Assembly: GCA_017503325.1 (NCBI GenBank)
Contig: JAFVTI010000029.1
Coordinates: 186,001-250,000, forward strand
From: Clostridia bacterium
GTDB lineage: Bacteria > Bacillota > Clostridia > Oscillospirales > CAG-272
Direction: 5' to 3'
Length of the DNA: 64,000 bases
Part shown: positions 49,271-58,565 of the stretch, in pieces
Layout: the number at the start of each line of letters is the position of its first letter
Numbering within the stretch: the first letter of the stretch is position 1
The notes under the pieces: generated by a model
The model's input: only the letters and a program-made list of their open reading frames with translations
The model's database searches: none
What the model was told of the DNA's origin: nothing
Program-made: the position numbers and the translations under genes

Positions 49271-49786
49271 TTACTGCCCTTCGGATACGATGTTGACCAT
49301 CTGAGCACTCACCTGCGTAATACACACCTTGAGCGATGCAGTTTCGGTATAGATCTCCAGCGTCTGTCCGGGTGTGAGTCGGAAGGTGCCGTCCAGCACA
49401 AGGCTGCCCTGCTCAAATTCGCCCTCGCGAGAGCGGAATACGCCCTTGAGCGTCACAGTACCGTCACCGTCCTGATCCTCTTCCACCGCAACGGCCGAAC
49501 CAAGCTGATTTCCGTTATGTACGGCAAGCGTGCCAAGGCGAAGGCCGCTTTGCTCGTCATACACCGCAGCTCCGCCCTTCAGGTAATCGATATACTCGGG
49601 CAGCGCATCCTCGATCTCAAAATATACCATATACGACTCGCCCTCTGTCTGGCTGACCGAAGGAGTATAAATAAAGCAACGGTATACAATGGCCGCAATG
49701 CAGACTGCAATCAAAAAGCCAATGAAAATATCCACGAATATGCCACCGGATGACATCAGCGGCTTGCGCTTTTCTTCTTTATTCAT
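49271..49786 (-). CDS. Membrane-anchored DUF4330-like protein, copy 1
   Basis: 171 residues: a short basic cytoplasmic part, one membrane helix (FVDIFIGFLIAVCIAAIVYRCFI), then a beta-rich outer domain (YMVYFEIEDALPEY, LRLGTLAVHNGN, GTFRLTPGQTLEIYT). It lies 11 bp after a similar protein; both resemble the clostridial DUF4330 type next to O-antigen-ligase-like genes. Function unknown; envelope polysaccharide export or assembly is inferred. Confidence 0.62.
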   Translation of the reverse strand: MNKEEKRKPLMSSGGIFVDIFIGFLIAVCIAAIVYRCFIYTPSVSQTEGESYMVYFEIEDALPEYIDYLKGGAAVYDEQSGLRLGTLAVHNGNQLGSAVAVEEDQDGDGTVTLKGVFRSREGEFEQGSLVLDGTFRLTPGQTLEIYTETASLKVCITQVSAQMVNIVSEGQ

Positions 49787-49797
49787 GTCAAGCCTCC

Positions 49798-50400
49798 TTA
49801 CTCCTGTACTTGCAAACCTACAATCACAGCTTCACTCATCAAGCCTTCAAATCGGCAGACATAGCTCTTGCCAACCGCAATCTTGGTCTGCTCCACAAAA
49901 TAGCCGAGCGTGTGGTTGTAATTTGCATCGGTTCTGACCACGACGTACACGTCCACGGGAGCATTTTCATCCTCTTCGCTTCTCTGCACACCGGTCGACA
50001 TGACCTTGCCCAGAACGTAGCCGCCCTGCTCATCAGCAAGATACACGGTGCTGTTAAGCGGAATGATGCTCTTACCGCGGTCGTCCAGCGCGATAGAAAC
50101 GTCCACGTCGCGCAAAAGCAGCGTATAGGTGATCTCGGTCTCGGTATATCTTGTGGAATAATATTTTCCCGCAGCATAAATACCAAACGCCGCACCGCCA
50201 ATGGCAGCCAGCAGCAAGATCACGATCAATATATCTAAAACGATCGGAATTCCCTTTTTGTTCGTATTTTTCTTTTTTACCTTGGGGGCTTTGCGGATTT
50301 TTTTCTTGGTCTCGCCCGCAGGCACCAAGGATGCATCCGGTGTAATGCTGGATGCCTTCTGATCGTCCGCAGTTGTCAGACTCTTTTTCTGATCAGCCAT
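49798..50400 (-). CDS. Membrane-anchored DUF4330-like protein, copy 2
   Basis: 200 residues: a 45-residue Lys-rich cytoplasmic tail, one helix (IPIVLDILIVILLLAAIGGAAFGIYAAG) and an outer beta domain (ITYTLLLRDVDVSIALDD, GYVLGKVMSTGV). Same architecture as the downstream gene, with which it forms a pair. It follows the O-antigen-ligase-like gene by 21 bp. Confidence 0.62.
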   Translation of the reverse strand: MADQKKSLTTADDQKASSITPDASLVPAGETKKKIRKAPKVKKKNTNKKGIPIVLDILIVILLLAAIGGAAFGIYAAGKYYSTRYTETEITYTLLLRDVDVSIALDDRGKSIIPLNSTVYLADEQGGYVLGKVMSTGVQRSEEDENAPVDVYVVVRTDANYNHTLGYFVEQTKIAVGKSYVCRFEGLMSEAVIVGLQVQE

Positions 50401-50421
50401 GGAATAATTCCCCTCTTTCCT

Positions 50422-52413
50422 TTATTTTGCTCGGAACGCAATATCCGTGCGTTCCTTTGTGCCTGCGTGCGTTCCGATCGCACGGGCAAGCGTTTGATAC
50501 TGTGTGCGCATGCTTGCGCAGCTCAGCGCGATGATCAGCCAAAACATGGCGAATATGCTTGCACTACCCAGAAAATTGACATAATTGCCAAGCACGAGCA
50601 CGCCGACAATTCCGGTAAAGCCCGCAAGCATACGAGCCTTGGTGTTCGGATCGCTGCCGTGGCGCAAATAGCTCAGCACGCACATGCAGAACAGCAGCAG
50701 CACGGCAAAGAATGCGATCACGGCAAGCCATCCGCATTCAGTCAAAAGCTGCAGATACGCATTTCCCATATCCGTCAGGGTCTCCATACCGGGCACAGCG
50801 TAATACGGGAACACGGCCTCTACGGCATGCTCGCCAAGTCCTACGCCAAGCATGTGATCCTTGGACAGCTCAAACACGCTTTTTGCAATGGTACGCCGTC
50901 CGTCGGCACCGTCACAATAGGTTACGATCACATCTAAGATCGCCTGCACGATTTCCAGATGCTGCAAATTCAGCACGCGGTTGATCTCGCTGTACCAAGC
51001 AATGCCGCATGCTGCCGGGAAGGCGCAAAGAATGCTTGCGCTCAGCGTCTTGTAGCTGTACATAAAGAAGAACAGAATAAGACCGACGCCGAGACCGACC
51101 CACACACCGATATGCATGGTCGCAAACACTGAAAGTATGCCGATCGCGATCCATACGATGTTCCAGAAGTACCCTGTCAGGCTTCGCTTTCGAATAAACT
51201 CAGTCAGCATGACGGGCAGAAGCATCAGCAGCATTCCTCCCACAAATGCCGTTTTTCCGAAATAGGCGTCATAATGTGCAAACAAAGCACTCATCGTGGA
51301 AAAATCCACCTGCTTGAACACCATATCCAAAAAATCAAGAATGGCTGCAAACGGCAGTATACTCAGCACCGAGAGCACGGCCCCCGAGGCTGCAAGCAGG
51401 CGGTAGCACCTGTTGAGCCATTCCTCCGATCTCATCAGACTGATCACAGGAAAATACATGGCGATCAACAAGGTATAGCCAAGGCCATACAAAAGAGATG
51501 TCGGTCCACCGCGCGTAAAAATTCCGTGTGTCACAAACACACCGCACACGATCAGCACCGCAAAATCGATCAGGCCGATGTGCAGCACGCGCTTGCCGCG
51601 CAGCAGCTTATTGGCAAAGCTGAACAGCGTAATCCCCGATATGACGGCGGCACACAAGGCAGGCTGCCCCGTGATCCACCAAAACGGGAAGGTAGCCAAG
51701 GCAAGCAGTACACCCGCCTCGGGAATATACAGTACCAATATCGCAAGAACCGCCAGCGCAAGCACAACAGGAACGGTTGCGGGATGCCAGACGTACGTAG
51801 TCGCACCAGCAATAACGCCCAAAACCAATGCAGCATAAACCGAGCCGATTCCCGCACGGGATTTTTTATCCTGCCCTTTTTTCAGAGGCTCAAGACCCAG
51901 ATAGGAGCGCAGGATCGTTCCAAGGATGCGGCTGCCGAATGCCGCATTGTATAAAGGCTTGCTGCTGCAAAGCAGAGGCAGCGAGCAAACGGCGATCACA
52001 ATACCGGAAATGCCCCAACTGATATCCTTTGCATAGGCATGATCTGCAACGAAATAGATGGCTGCGCCCAAAAAGCCGTGAATCAGGAAAAACGTACCGA
52101 ACACATTAAGCGGGCAGCGGATCAGAAAACGGATGATCTTGTCAAGCACGATCAAAAGCTTGCTGTTTTCAAGGAAGCCCGCAACGGCCAGACGGGAGGT
52201 ATGTAGCTTTTTTCGCAGTTTTCCGTCCGGTGCCCCGAACACGCGCGTGCAGATATATGCCCAGCGCAGCTCAAGCTTATGGTAGGAGGTCAGCAATCTT
52301 GCAGGCAGGCAGTTACACAAAATCGTATAGAGCCATAAGGAAAATCGGTGAAAAACGTGAAAAAACAACGAGCCGACCTGCTCATTTTTTGCTTTACCGT
52401 TTTGCTCTATCAA
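50422..52413 (-). CDS. O-antigen ligase/polymerase-like membrane protein
   Basis: 663 residues. A TTG (52413) six bases after AGGGAGGG is preferred over the TTG at 52431 inside that site. About 12 hydrophobic helices follow a basic N-terminal part. The large outer loop near residues 520-560 (RRTIAKSVFELSKDHMLGVGLGEH) and AYLQLLTECGWLAVIAFFAVL match Wzy_C/O-antigen ligase proteins, which join or polymerise surface glycans. First gene of a three-gene operon; no glycosyltransferases are in the window. Confidence 0.75.
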   Translation of the reverse strand: MIEQNGKAKNEQVGSLFFHVFHRFSLWLYTILCNCLPARLLTSYHKLELRWAYICTRVFGAPDGKLRKKLHTSRLAVAGFLENSKLLIVLDKIIRFLIRCPLNVFGTFFLIHGFLGAAIYFVADHAYAKDISWGISGIVIAVCSLPLLCSSKPLYNAAFGSRILGTILRSYLGLEPLKKGQDKKSRAGIGSVYAALVLGVIAGATTYVWHPATVPVVLALAVLAILVLYIPEAGVLLALATFPFWWITGQPALCAAVISGITLFSFANKLLRGKRVLHIGLIDFAVLIVCGVFVTHGIFTRGGPTSLLYGLGYTLLIAMYFPVISLMRSEEWLNRCYRLLAASGAVLSVLSILPFAAILDFLDMVFKQVDFSTMSALFAHYDAYFGKTAFVGGMLLMLLPVMLTEFIRKRSLTGYFWNIVWIAIGILSVFATMHIGVWVGLGVGLILFFFMYSYKTLSASILCAFPAACGIAWYSEINRVLNLQHLEIVQAILDVIVTYCDGADGRRTIAKSVFELSKDHMLGVGLGEHAVEAVFPYYAVPGMETLTDMGNAYLQLLTECGWLAVIAFFAVLLLFCMCVLSYLRHGSDPNTKARMLAGFTGIVGVLVLGNYVNFLGSASIFAMFWLIIALSCASMRTQYQTLARAIGTHAGTKERTDIAFRAK

Positions 52414-52427
52414 GACGTTCCCTCCCT

Positions 52428-53129
52428 TCAATCATTCTTTTGCAGTAGATCGGGTCTTACCCGTTCGGTTTTTTCGGTGGCCTTCTGCGTCCGCCACGCT
52501 TCAATATTGGCGTGATGCCCCGAGATCAGGACGTCGGGCACCGTCACGCCGTGCCATTCGTAAGGTCTTGTATATTGGGGATACTCCAAAAGCCCCGAGG
52601 AGATGCTTTCCTTTTCGTAGCATTCCGGGTCCGCCAGCACGCCGTCGCAAAGACGCGCCACGGCATCCACTAAAATGCAGGCGGGGATCTCACCGCCCGT
52701 CAGCACGTAGTCGCCGATCGAAAGCTCCTCGTCCACGATCTCGTCGATCACGCGACAATCAATGCCCTCGTAATGCCCGCACAAAAGCACGAGATTATCG
52801 TATGTAGCCAGCTCCTCTGCTTTTTTCTGCGTCAGCACCTTGCCCGCGGGAGACAAAAAGATCACGCGGCGTGTGCCGGTAAATCCGTCCTCTGCCTGCT
52901 TACGCAGGACACCCTGAAAGCAGTTATATACGGGCGGAGCAGCCATCAGCATGCCCTTTCCGCCGCCGTAGGGCGTGTCGTCCACGCGGCGATGCTTGTC
53001 CTCGGAATAATCGCGGATCTGATGTGTATGCACCTCGATCGCGCCGCTTTTTTGCGCACGACCGATAATGCTCTCACCAAGCACGGTGTTCACAAGATCC
53101 GGAAACAGCGTCATAATATCAAATCGCAT
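52428..53129 (-). CDS. trmD: tRNA (guanine37-N1)-methyltransferase
   Basis: 233 residues. It starts MRFDIMTLFPDLVNTVL; the knot motifs are RRVDDTPYGGGKGMLM, LVLLCGHYEGIDCRVID and LSIGDYVLTGGEIPA, with the C-terminal QYTRPYEWHGVTVPDVLISGHH. It methylates G37 of tRNAs to prevent frameshifting. It follows rimM by six bases, the usual rimM-trmD pair; rpsP is not beside them. Confidence 0.95.
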   Translation of the reverse strand: MRFDIMTLFPDLVNTVLGESIIGRAQKSGAIEVHTHQIRDYSEDKHRRVDDTPYGGGKGMLMAAPPVYNCFQGVLRKQAEDGFTGTRRVIFLSPAGKVLTQKKAEELATYDNLVLLCGHYEGIDCRVIDEIVDEELSIGDYVLTGGEIPACILVDAVARLCDGVLADPECYEKESISSGLLEYPQYTRPYEWHGVTVPDVLISGHHANIEAWRTQKATEKTERVRPDLLQKND

Positions 53130-53135
53130 AAATCG

Positions 53136-53648
53136 TCAGTCCTCCAGCATACCGCCGATGGGTGCGACCAGAATGCCGCGTTCGGGATCAATGCCCTTGA
53201 CAAACTCGTCCACGGCAGGCATCATGCGCTCACCGTCCGGGGTCTTGACCACATAAATGTCCGCAGGCCCCTGGTCCAGCACGTCAGAGAGCTGTCCGTA
53301 GACCTTGCCGGTCTGCACGTCCACCACGTCAAGCCCGATCAGCTCTGCGATCAGATACTCACCCTCGGGAATGTGCAAATCTTCCCTTGCCGCGTGCAGC
53401 ACCTTACCGCGCAGCGCGTTTGCCGCGTCCACGGTGGTGATGCCCTCCAGCTCGGCAATGACAAACTGCTTGAACACCGACGCACGCTTGACCTTGAGTT
53501 CCTTCATGCCCTCCTTGGTAGGCAGGTAAACGCGCTTGAGCTTTGCAAGCACCTGCGGGGTGTTGCACCAGGATTCTATTTTGACAGCGCCCATGACGCC
53601 GTGTGTATTGACGATCTTTCCGCACTCGGGAAATGCAATCAGTTTCAT
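53136..53648 (-). CDS. rimM: Ribosome maturation factor RimM
   Basis: 170 residues. It starts ECGKIVNTHGVMGAVKIE (the GxVxxxHGxxGxxK motif), VYLPTKEGMKELKV, the LRGKVLHAAREDL loop, and a PRC-barrel half: YLIAELIGLDVVDVQTGKVYGQLSDVLDQGPADIYVVK. It helps 30S head assembly with S19. First of the rimM-trmD pair. Confidence 0.93.
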   Translation of the reverse strand: MKLIAFPECGKIVNTHGVMGAVKIESWCNTPQVLAKLKRVYLPTKEGMKELKVKRASVFKQFVIAELEGITTVDAANALRGKVLHAAREDLHIPEGEYLIAELIGLDVVDVQTGKVYGQLSDVLDQGPADIYVVKTPDGERMMPAVDEFVKGIDPERGILVAPIGGMLED

Positions 53649-53722
53649 AAAAGGCTTCCTTTGCTTATAGTTATTTATATTATATCACAATACTTTCAAT
53701 ATTGCAACACTTATTTTCAAAC

Positions 53723-53751
53723 AAAAAAGCAGAGCCGTCATGCGGCTCTGC
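53723..53751 (-). terminator. Terminator of the PRPP synthetase gene
   Basis: GCAGAGCCG/CGGCTCTGC with loop; on the minus strand followed by TTTTTTG. It lies 16 bp after the stop. Confidence 0.85.
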
Positions 53752-53766
53752 CCTTGTATTATTTGT

Positions 53767-54912
53767 TTAGATATCCATCTTGATCTGACCCTGTGCCGCA
53801 AGCTCAGCCTTATGCTTTTCCATAAGTGCATTGATCTTGGTCACGGGATCCAACAGCTCGCTGATGGTGGTGTCGTGGTTGAGCGTTTCCACGATGTAGG
53901 AAACGTACTTGGACATGTCAACCTCTACAAACCACTCTCTTTCTGCAAGCTCGGGGCGGCGGTAAACCAGGTTGGTAGACAGCACTCTGTCGATCAAGCC
54001 CGTCTCATAAGCCTTATCAAACTTATCGCAGCCGTCGGTAAACAAGCCGAACGAAGCGGCAGCAAATACGCGCTTGGCTCCTCTGTTCTTGAGCTGAGAG
54101 GCAACGTCCAGCAAGGACTCACCCGAGGAGATCATGTCGTCTACGATCAGCACGTCCTTACCGTGCAGATCCTGACCAAGATACTCGTGCGCCTCAATGG
54201 GGTTTTTGCCGTTGACCACGATCGAGTAATTGCGGCGCTTATAGAACATACCGATATCCAGACCCAGCACCGAGGAATAGTACATGCATCTCTGCATAGC
54301 ACCCTCGTCGGGAGAGATGATGACCATGTTATCCTTGTCGATAATGATATCGGGTACGGCGCGAACCAACGCCTTGATCATCTGATAGGTGGGTCTGACG
54401 TCGTCAAAGCCCTCCAGAGGGATCGCATTGCAAATTCTGGGGTCGTGCGCATCAAAGGTAATGATGTTGGAAACACCCATCGCAACCAGCTCCTGCAGCA
54501 TCAGTGCGCAGTCAAGAGACTCACGTGCCTGTCTGCGGTGCTGTCTGCCCTCGTAAAGCATAGGCATGATCACAGTAATTCTTCTTGCCTTTCCCGCTAT
54601 TGCGGCAATCACGCGCTTGAGGTCTGCATAATGGTCGTCGGGGCTCATGGGGACGGTCATGCCGTACATCTTGTAGGTGACGCTGTAATTGAATACGTCA
54701 CAGATGATGTAGACATCCTGTCCGCGCATGGACTGCTTGATCAGGGCCTTGGCCTCGCCCGTGCCGAATCTGGGGCAGGATACCGATACCAGATACGTGT
54801 CCTCGGGATCCATTCCGTGCCAATCCTTGAGATAATAATCAACCTTTTTTGCAATATCCTCGCATCCGCGCATACCGATCAAGCTGAGATCGGCAAACTG
54901 CTGTTCCTTCAT
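53767..54912 (-). CDS. prs: Ribose-phosphate pyrophosphokinase (long form)
   Basis: 381 residues, about 60 more than standard PRPP synthetases. The metal site is seen in ITFDAHDPRICNAI, the flexible loop in YYSSVLGLDIGMFYKRRNYS, and the PRPP loop in VLIVDDMISSGES. It makes PRPP from ribose 5-phosphate and ATP. The extra length lies at both ends (an N-terminal SLIGMRGCEDIAKKV and a long C-terminal ILTDP-like segment). Such long forms are known in Clostridia. AGGTACG lies upstream. Confidence 0.85.
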   Translation of the reverse strand: MKEQQFADLSLIGMRGCEDIAKKVDYYLKDWHGMDPEDTYLVSVSCPRFGTGEAKALIKQSMRGQDVYIICDVFNYSVTYKMYGMTVPMSPDDHYADLKRVIAAIAGKARRITVIMPMLYEGRQHRRQARESLDCALMLQELVAMGVSNIITFDAHDPRICNAIPLEGFDDVRPTYQMIKALVRAVPDIIIDKDNMVIISPDEGAMQRCMYYSSVLGLDIGMFYKRRNYSIVVNGKNPIEAHEYLGQDLHGKDVLIVDDMISSGESLLDVASQLKNRGAKRVFAAASFGLFTDGCDKFDKAYETGLIDRVLSTNLVYRRPELAEREWFVEVDMSKYVSYIVETLNHDTTISELLDPVTKINALMEKHKAELAAQGQIKMDI

Positions 54913-54951
54913 GTCGTACCTCCGTGTTCAATTGTTCCTGGTTGTCAAATC

Positions 54952-56424
54952 TTACTGCAGCTTGCAGAAGCGTGCATACGCCTCATCCCAAGCCTCTCTT
55001 TCGCTGCAAGGCTGATAGTGCTTCATCTCAAAGGAGTTGGCAACTACCTCACGTGCCTGGGCAAGATCCTTGATCTCACCCTGTGCGATGGCCTGCATTA
55101 CCAGGTTACCGATCGCGGTTGCCTCTTCGGGACCTGCACATACGGGAATACCGCAAGCGTCTGCGGTCATCTGGGACAGGAACTTATCCTTGGTGCCACC
55201 GCCCACGACGTTGATCATGGTAGCAGGCTTGCCGCGCAGCTGACCGATGGTATCTACGGTGTAACGATACTTGAGTGCCAGGGATTCGTAAATGCAACGA
55301 ACAACCTCGCCCACGGTCTCGGGAACGGGCTGACCGGTCATGCGGCAGTAATCACGGATCTTTTCGGGCATATTGCCGGGGGTATTGAAGGTCTTGTAGT
55401 CCACGTTGATCAGCGAGCGGAAGGGCGTGCATTCCTTAGCCCAAGCCTCCATCTGAGCGAACGAGTAGTCCTTACCTTCTCTCTTCCACTGTCTTCTGGA
55501 TTCCTGAATGATCCAAAGACCCATAATATTCTTGAGGAAGCGGATGGTGCCCATCGCGCCGCCCTCGTTGGTCAGGTTAGCGGCTCTGGTTGCGTCATTG
55601 ATCAGCGGAGCGTCAAGCTCTGCGCCCATGAGCGACCACGTGCCGGAGGAGATGTAAATGAAGTCCTTATCGGTTGCGGGTACTGCGATAACTGCGGATG
55701 CGGTGTCGTGAGACGCGGTGGTGTAAACCTGAATGCGGTTCTTACCTACCTCATCAGTGATGGAAGGCAGCAGCGCGCCGAGATTGGTTCCGGGCTCGAC
55801 CATGGGAGCAAACTTGCTCTCGGGAATGCCCAGCTTGGCGATCAGCTCGGAGGAGATCTTTCTGGAGTTTGCGTCCAGGATCATACCGGTGGATGCGATG
55901 GTATATTCGGTTGCCATCTTACCGGTCAGGAAGTAGTTGAGCAGGTCGGGAATAAACAGGATCTTGTCTGCTCTGTCAAAGCCCTCTGCGTTGTCTCTCT
56001 TTTCAACGGCGAGCTGATTGAGCGTGTTGAAGTCGATTGCCTGAATACCCGTGATGTTGTAGATCTCTTCGGGGGATACAAAGCCCTTGACGTAATCGGT
56101 CACGTTCTCGGTTCTTGTGTCGCGGTAGTGGATGGGGTTGGCCATCAGTCTGCCGTTCTTGTCGATCATACCGTAGTCAACGCCCCAGGTGTCGATACCC
56201 ATGCTTGCGATGTCGTCACCGTCGATGACGGTCTTGGTGATCGAATTCTTGATCTCAAAGTAAATGCGCAGAATATCCCACGTAAATCTGCCGTTTACGT
56301 ACATAGGATCGTTCGAGAAGCGGTGGTTCTCGCGCAAGGTCAGCTTCTCGCCGTCAAAGGAGCCAACGATACCTCTGCCGCTGGACGCGCCAAGGTCGAT
56401 GGCAAGCATTTTCAATTCAGCCAT
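54952..56424 (-). CDS. rhaB: Rhamnulokinase
   Basis: 490 residues, FGGY kinase length. LAIDLGASSGRGIVG, MGIDTWGVDYGMID, NPIHYRDTRT, FIPDLLNYFLTG, YISSGTWSLMG and INVVGGGTKDKFLSQMTADA are all rhamnulokinase motifs. It phosphorylates L-rhamnulose in L-rhamnose breakdown. Here it is alone; no rhamnose isomerase or aldolase gene is in the window. GGAGGGT lies upstream. Confidence 0.92.
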   Translation of the reverse strand: MAELKMLAIDLGASSGRGIVGSFDGEKLTLRENHRFSNDPMYVNGRFTWDILRIYFEIKNSITKTVIDGDDIASMGIDTWGVDYGMIDKNGRLMANPIHYRDTRTENVTDYVKGFVSPEEIYNITGIQAIDFNTLNQLAVEKRDNAEGFDRADKILFIPDLLNYFLTGKMATEYTIASTGMILDANSRKISSELIAKLGIPESKFAPMVEPGTNLGALLPSITDEVGKNRIQVYTTASHDTASAVIAVPATDKDFIYISSGTWSLMGAELDAPLINDATRAANLTNEGGAMGTIRFLKNIMGLWIIQESRRQWKREGKDYSFAQMEAWAKECTPFRSLINVDYKTFNTPGNMPEKIRDYCRMTGQPVPETVGEVVRCIYESLALKYRYTVDTIGQLRGKPATMINVVGGGTKDKFLSQMTADACGIPVCAGPEEATAIGNLVMQAIAQGEIKDLAQAREVVANSFEMKHYQPCSEREAWDEAYARFCKLQ

Positions 56425-56551
56425 AATACCCTCCAGAAAGTGTTATGTTTTTTGACAAAAATAGTGATAGTACATTATAGCACATATTTCGCAAAATAGT
56501 GTGAACTTTATGTGAACGATGCGAATTTTGTGATTTATTTCAAAGATACAA

Positions 56552-56583
56552 AGAAAGCCTTTGCACTCGCAAAGGCTTTCTTT
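56552..56583. terminator. Terminator beside a short repeat
   Basis: AGAAAGCCTTTG and CAAAGGCTTTCTTT form a strong stem. It ends the leftward membrane gene (stop at 56617). Between them (56584-56616) is a GCAATTCTGCATGATG/GAATTCCGAATT repeat of the kind also seen around 23620-23730. Confidence 0.75.
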
Positions 56584-56616
56584 CGCAATTCTGCATGATG
56601 AATTCCGAATTCCGAA

Positions 56617-57276
56617 TTATTTTTTTCTCTTTGCCGCTCTTGCAGCGCGTCTTTCCTCCTTGGTCGGTCTGTCCGACTCGGGGATCACGGGCGCAAGAAT
56701 TCCCGTCAGATGCCAGCCCTTACGGCCAATGTTGTAGGCAGCAAACGAGGTCAGCAGCGCGGGAATGGGCAAAAGGAAGAATACCCACCATTGATCCATC
56801 AGGGTAAAGCCGCCCGCAAACTCATGCTGGATGATGCCCAGATACATACCGTGCACGAATTTGGTGACGAGATCCGCAACAAAGCCGATTGATGCCCACA
56901 CCTCGTTCTCTTCAAATGCGCGACCCAGCGTAATCAGGATCGCTAAGAGGAAGTTGGGTACGTTGGCGCACAGCGCGATCAGAAGTCCCTTGTAAATGTT
57001 GGCCTTGGTACCGCGCACTTGGTGCGACATTTCGTCCTTACCGCCGATCTCCCAGATCTGCACGTAGATCAAAAACAGATAAAAAATGATAGCCAGCACG
57101 CTTGTCACGATCAGCAGCACTTCGGTCGTACCGCCGGTCGTGCCGCCCTCGCTGTTCTGCGTACCGATGCCTGTCACGGCAATGGCAAGCGCAAAGCCGA
57201 AAAAGCCGCCGATCATGCTCTGCACGAGCAGCATGCGCACAAAATCATAGGAATGCTTGGAAAAAAAGTTCTTCAT
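56617..57276 (-). CDS. Hypothetical membrane protein
   Basis: 219 residues with about four hydrophobic helices (IGGFFGFALAIAVTGIG, VLLIVTSVLAIIFYLFLIYV, GLLIALCANVPNFLLAILI, WWVFFLLPIPALLTSFAAYNIG) and a basic Arg/Lys tail after RPTKEERRAARAAK. No family recognised. It is divergent from the Xer-type gene. Confidence 0.65.
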   Translation of the reverse strand: MKNFFSKHSYDFVRMLLVQSMIGGFFGFALAIAVTGIGTQNSEGGTTGGTTEVLLIVTSVLAIIFYLFLIYVQIWEIGGKDEMSHQVRGTKANIYKGLLIALCANVPNFLLAILITLGRAFEENEVWASIGFVADLVTKFVHGMYLGIIQHEFAGGFTLMDQWWVFFLLPIPALLTSFAAYNIGRKGWHLTGILAPVIPESDRPTKEERRAARAAKRKK

Positions 57277-57427
57277 AGATGCTCCGTTTCACATTCATGT
57301 TATCATCATTATATCGATTTTTTCAAAATAAAACAAGTACGGTCGACGAATGTTTACAGTTTATCCACTAAAAAATCACGGCTTGGTGTATAATAGTAAT
57401 AGAATGTTAAAAAAGAAGGTTGATTTT

Positions 57428-58438
57428 ATGGCATATACCGTCAACGTAGAGGAATTCCCTGCGGTCGTGCGCGAGTTCGCCTCGTACAAATCGGTCATTC
57501 AGGGCTGCTCGGAAAAGACCGTGAGCGAATACCTTTCGGATCTGCGCACCTTTTTCCGCTGGATGCTGGCAAATGACCGTGGCATCCCCTTTGAGGGCGA
57601 GGATTTCGAGCGCATCGATATTCGCGGTGTGGATCTGGACTACATCAAGGGCATCACAACCGAGCGCATCTATGAATTTTTGGTCTATACTGGCACCACC
57701 CGCGGCAACAACGGCGCGGCCAAGGCGCGCAAGCTTTCCGCCATCAAGGCGTTTTACAAGTATCTGACCGTCAAGCGGCATTTGCTGGAGACCAACGTGA
57801 CCGCCGACATTGAAACGCCCAAAAAGAAAAAGGCACTTCCCAAGCACCTTTCCCTGGAGGAATGCCACGCGCTTTTGGACGCAATCAAGAATGACACCGC
57901 CTCACCAAGCCGCGTGCGCGACTGGTGCATGATCACGCTGTTTCTCAACTGCGGCATGCGTGTCTCCGAGCTTGCAGGTATCAACCTGCCGGATCTTGAC
58001 CGCGAGTACCGTTCCCTGCGCGTCATCGGTAAGGGCAACAAGGAGCGCATCATTTACCTCAACGAATCCTGCCGCACGGCTCTTGCGCAGTACATGCAGG
58101 AGAGAATGCAGGAAAAATACAAGAAAAACACCGACAAGGCGCTGTTTTTAAGCAACCGCTGCCAGCGCATCAGCGTCAAGACCATTCAGTTTGTGGTCTA
58201 TAAATACCTCGATCTCGCAGGCCTTGGTGCCAAGCACTATTCTGTACATAAGCTGCGCCACACGGCTGCCACGCTGATGTATCAATCGGGCAACGTGGAC
58301 GTGCGCGTGCTCAAGGAGATCCTCGGTCACGAGCAGCTCAATACCACACAGATCTACACCCACGTGGCAAACAAGAATATGGAAGAGGCCATGGCGGCAA
58401 ACCCGCTTGCGGGAGAGTCGGGACTTGAGGACAAGTGA
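57428..58438 (+). CDS. Xer-type tyrosine recombinase
   Basis: 336 residues from the ATG at 57428, preceded by AGAAGG; an ATG at 57404 is also possible. N-terminal SAM-like domain (VREFASYKSVIQGCSEKTVSEYLSDLRTFFRWM). All catalytic residues are present: R in GMRVSEL, K in GKGNKERII, H-x-x-R in HKLRHT, H in LGHEQLN and Y in TTQIYTHV. XerC/XerD-like proteins resolve chromosome dimers, but an insert of about 20 residues (RTFF...GVDLDYIKG) departs from them. Directly followed by a hairpin array (next entry), with its stop codon inside the first unit. Confidence 0.85.
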   Translation: MAYTVNVEEFPAVVREFASYKSVIQGCSEKTVSEYLSDLRTFFRWMLANDRGIPFEGEDFERIDIRGVDLDYIKGITTERIYEFLVYTGTTRGNNGAAKARKLSAIKAFYKYLTVKRHLLETNVTADIETPKKKKALPKHLSLEECHALLDAIKNDTASPSRVRDWCMITLFLNCGMRVSELAGINLPDLDREYRSLRVIGKGNKERIIYLNESCRTALAQYMQERMQEKYKKNTDKALFLSNRCQRISVKTIQFVVYKYLDLAGLGAKHYSVHKLRHTAATLMYQSGNVDVRVLKEILGHEQLNTTQIYTHVANKNMEEAMAANPLAGESGLEDK

Positions 58439-58527
58439 TATTGCGCCATTGGCACAGTGATATTTTTGCATAGCAAAAGTGATATTCGCCCTTGGCGAGT
58501 GATATTTGCCCTGCGGGCAAGTAAAGG
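58435..58527 (+). repeat. Tandem array of GTGATATT units, each with a different small hairpin
   Basis: GTGATAT occurs at 58435, 58457, 58479 and 58499, spaced 22, 22 and 20 bp, and a degenerate GTAAAGG follows at 58521. Between them are palindromes with different sequence: GCC-att-GGC, TTTTGC-ata-GCAAAA, TCGCC-ctt-GGCGA and TTGCCC-tgc-GGGCAA. So the unit's structure is conserved while the stem sequence varies. The first unit overlaps the recombinase stop codon. Confidence 0.8.
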
Positions 58528-58528
58528 T

Positions 58529-58561
58529 AGAAAACCACCGACGTTTTGTCGGTGGTTTTCT
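58529..58561. terminator. Bidirectional terminator after the array
   Basis: AGAAAACCACCGAC (58529-58542) pairs with GTCGGTGGTTTTCT (58548-58561). It separates the recombinase from the convergent lipoprotein gene. Confidence 0.85.
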
Positions 58562-58565
58562 CTAT

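Noticed and set aside
53740..56499. A 919-codon plus-strand frame across the PRPP synthetase and rhamnulokinase genes
   Set aside because: It is antisense to two well-identified enzymes; its Val/His/Leu-rich composition is typical of a shadow of GC-biased genes.
57428..58438. Integrase of the phage cassette or of the 4.6-20.6 kb element
   Set aside because: It is 20 to 37 kb away, in ordinary chromosomal context, and looks like a stand-alone Xer-type gene.
58435..58527. CRISPR array
   Set aside because: The constant part is only eight bases and the variable parts are palindromes of 12-15 bases, not spacers; no cas genes are present.
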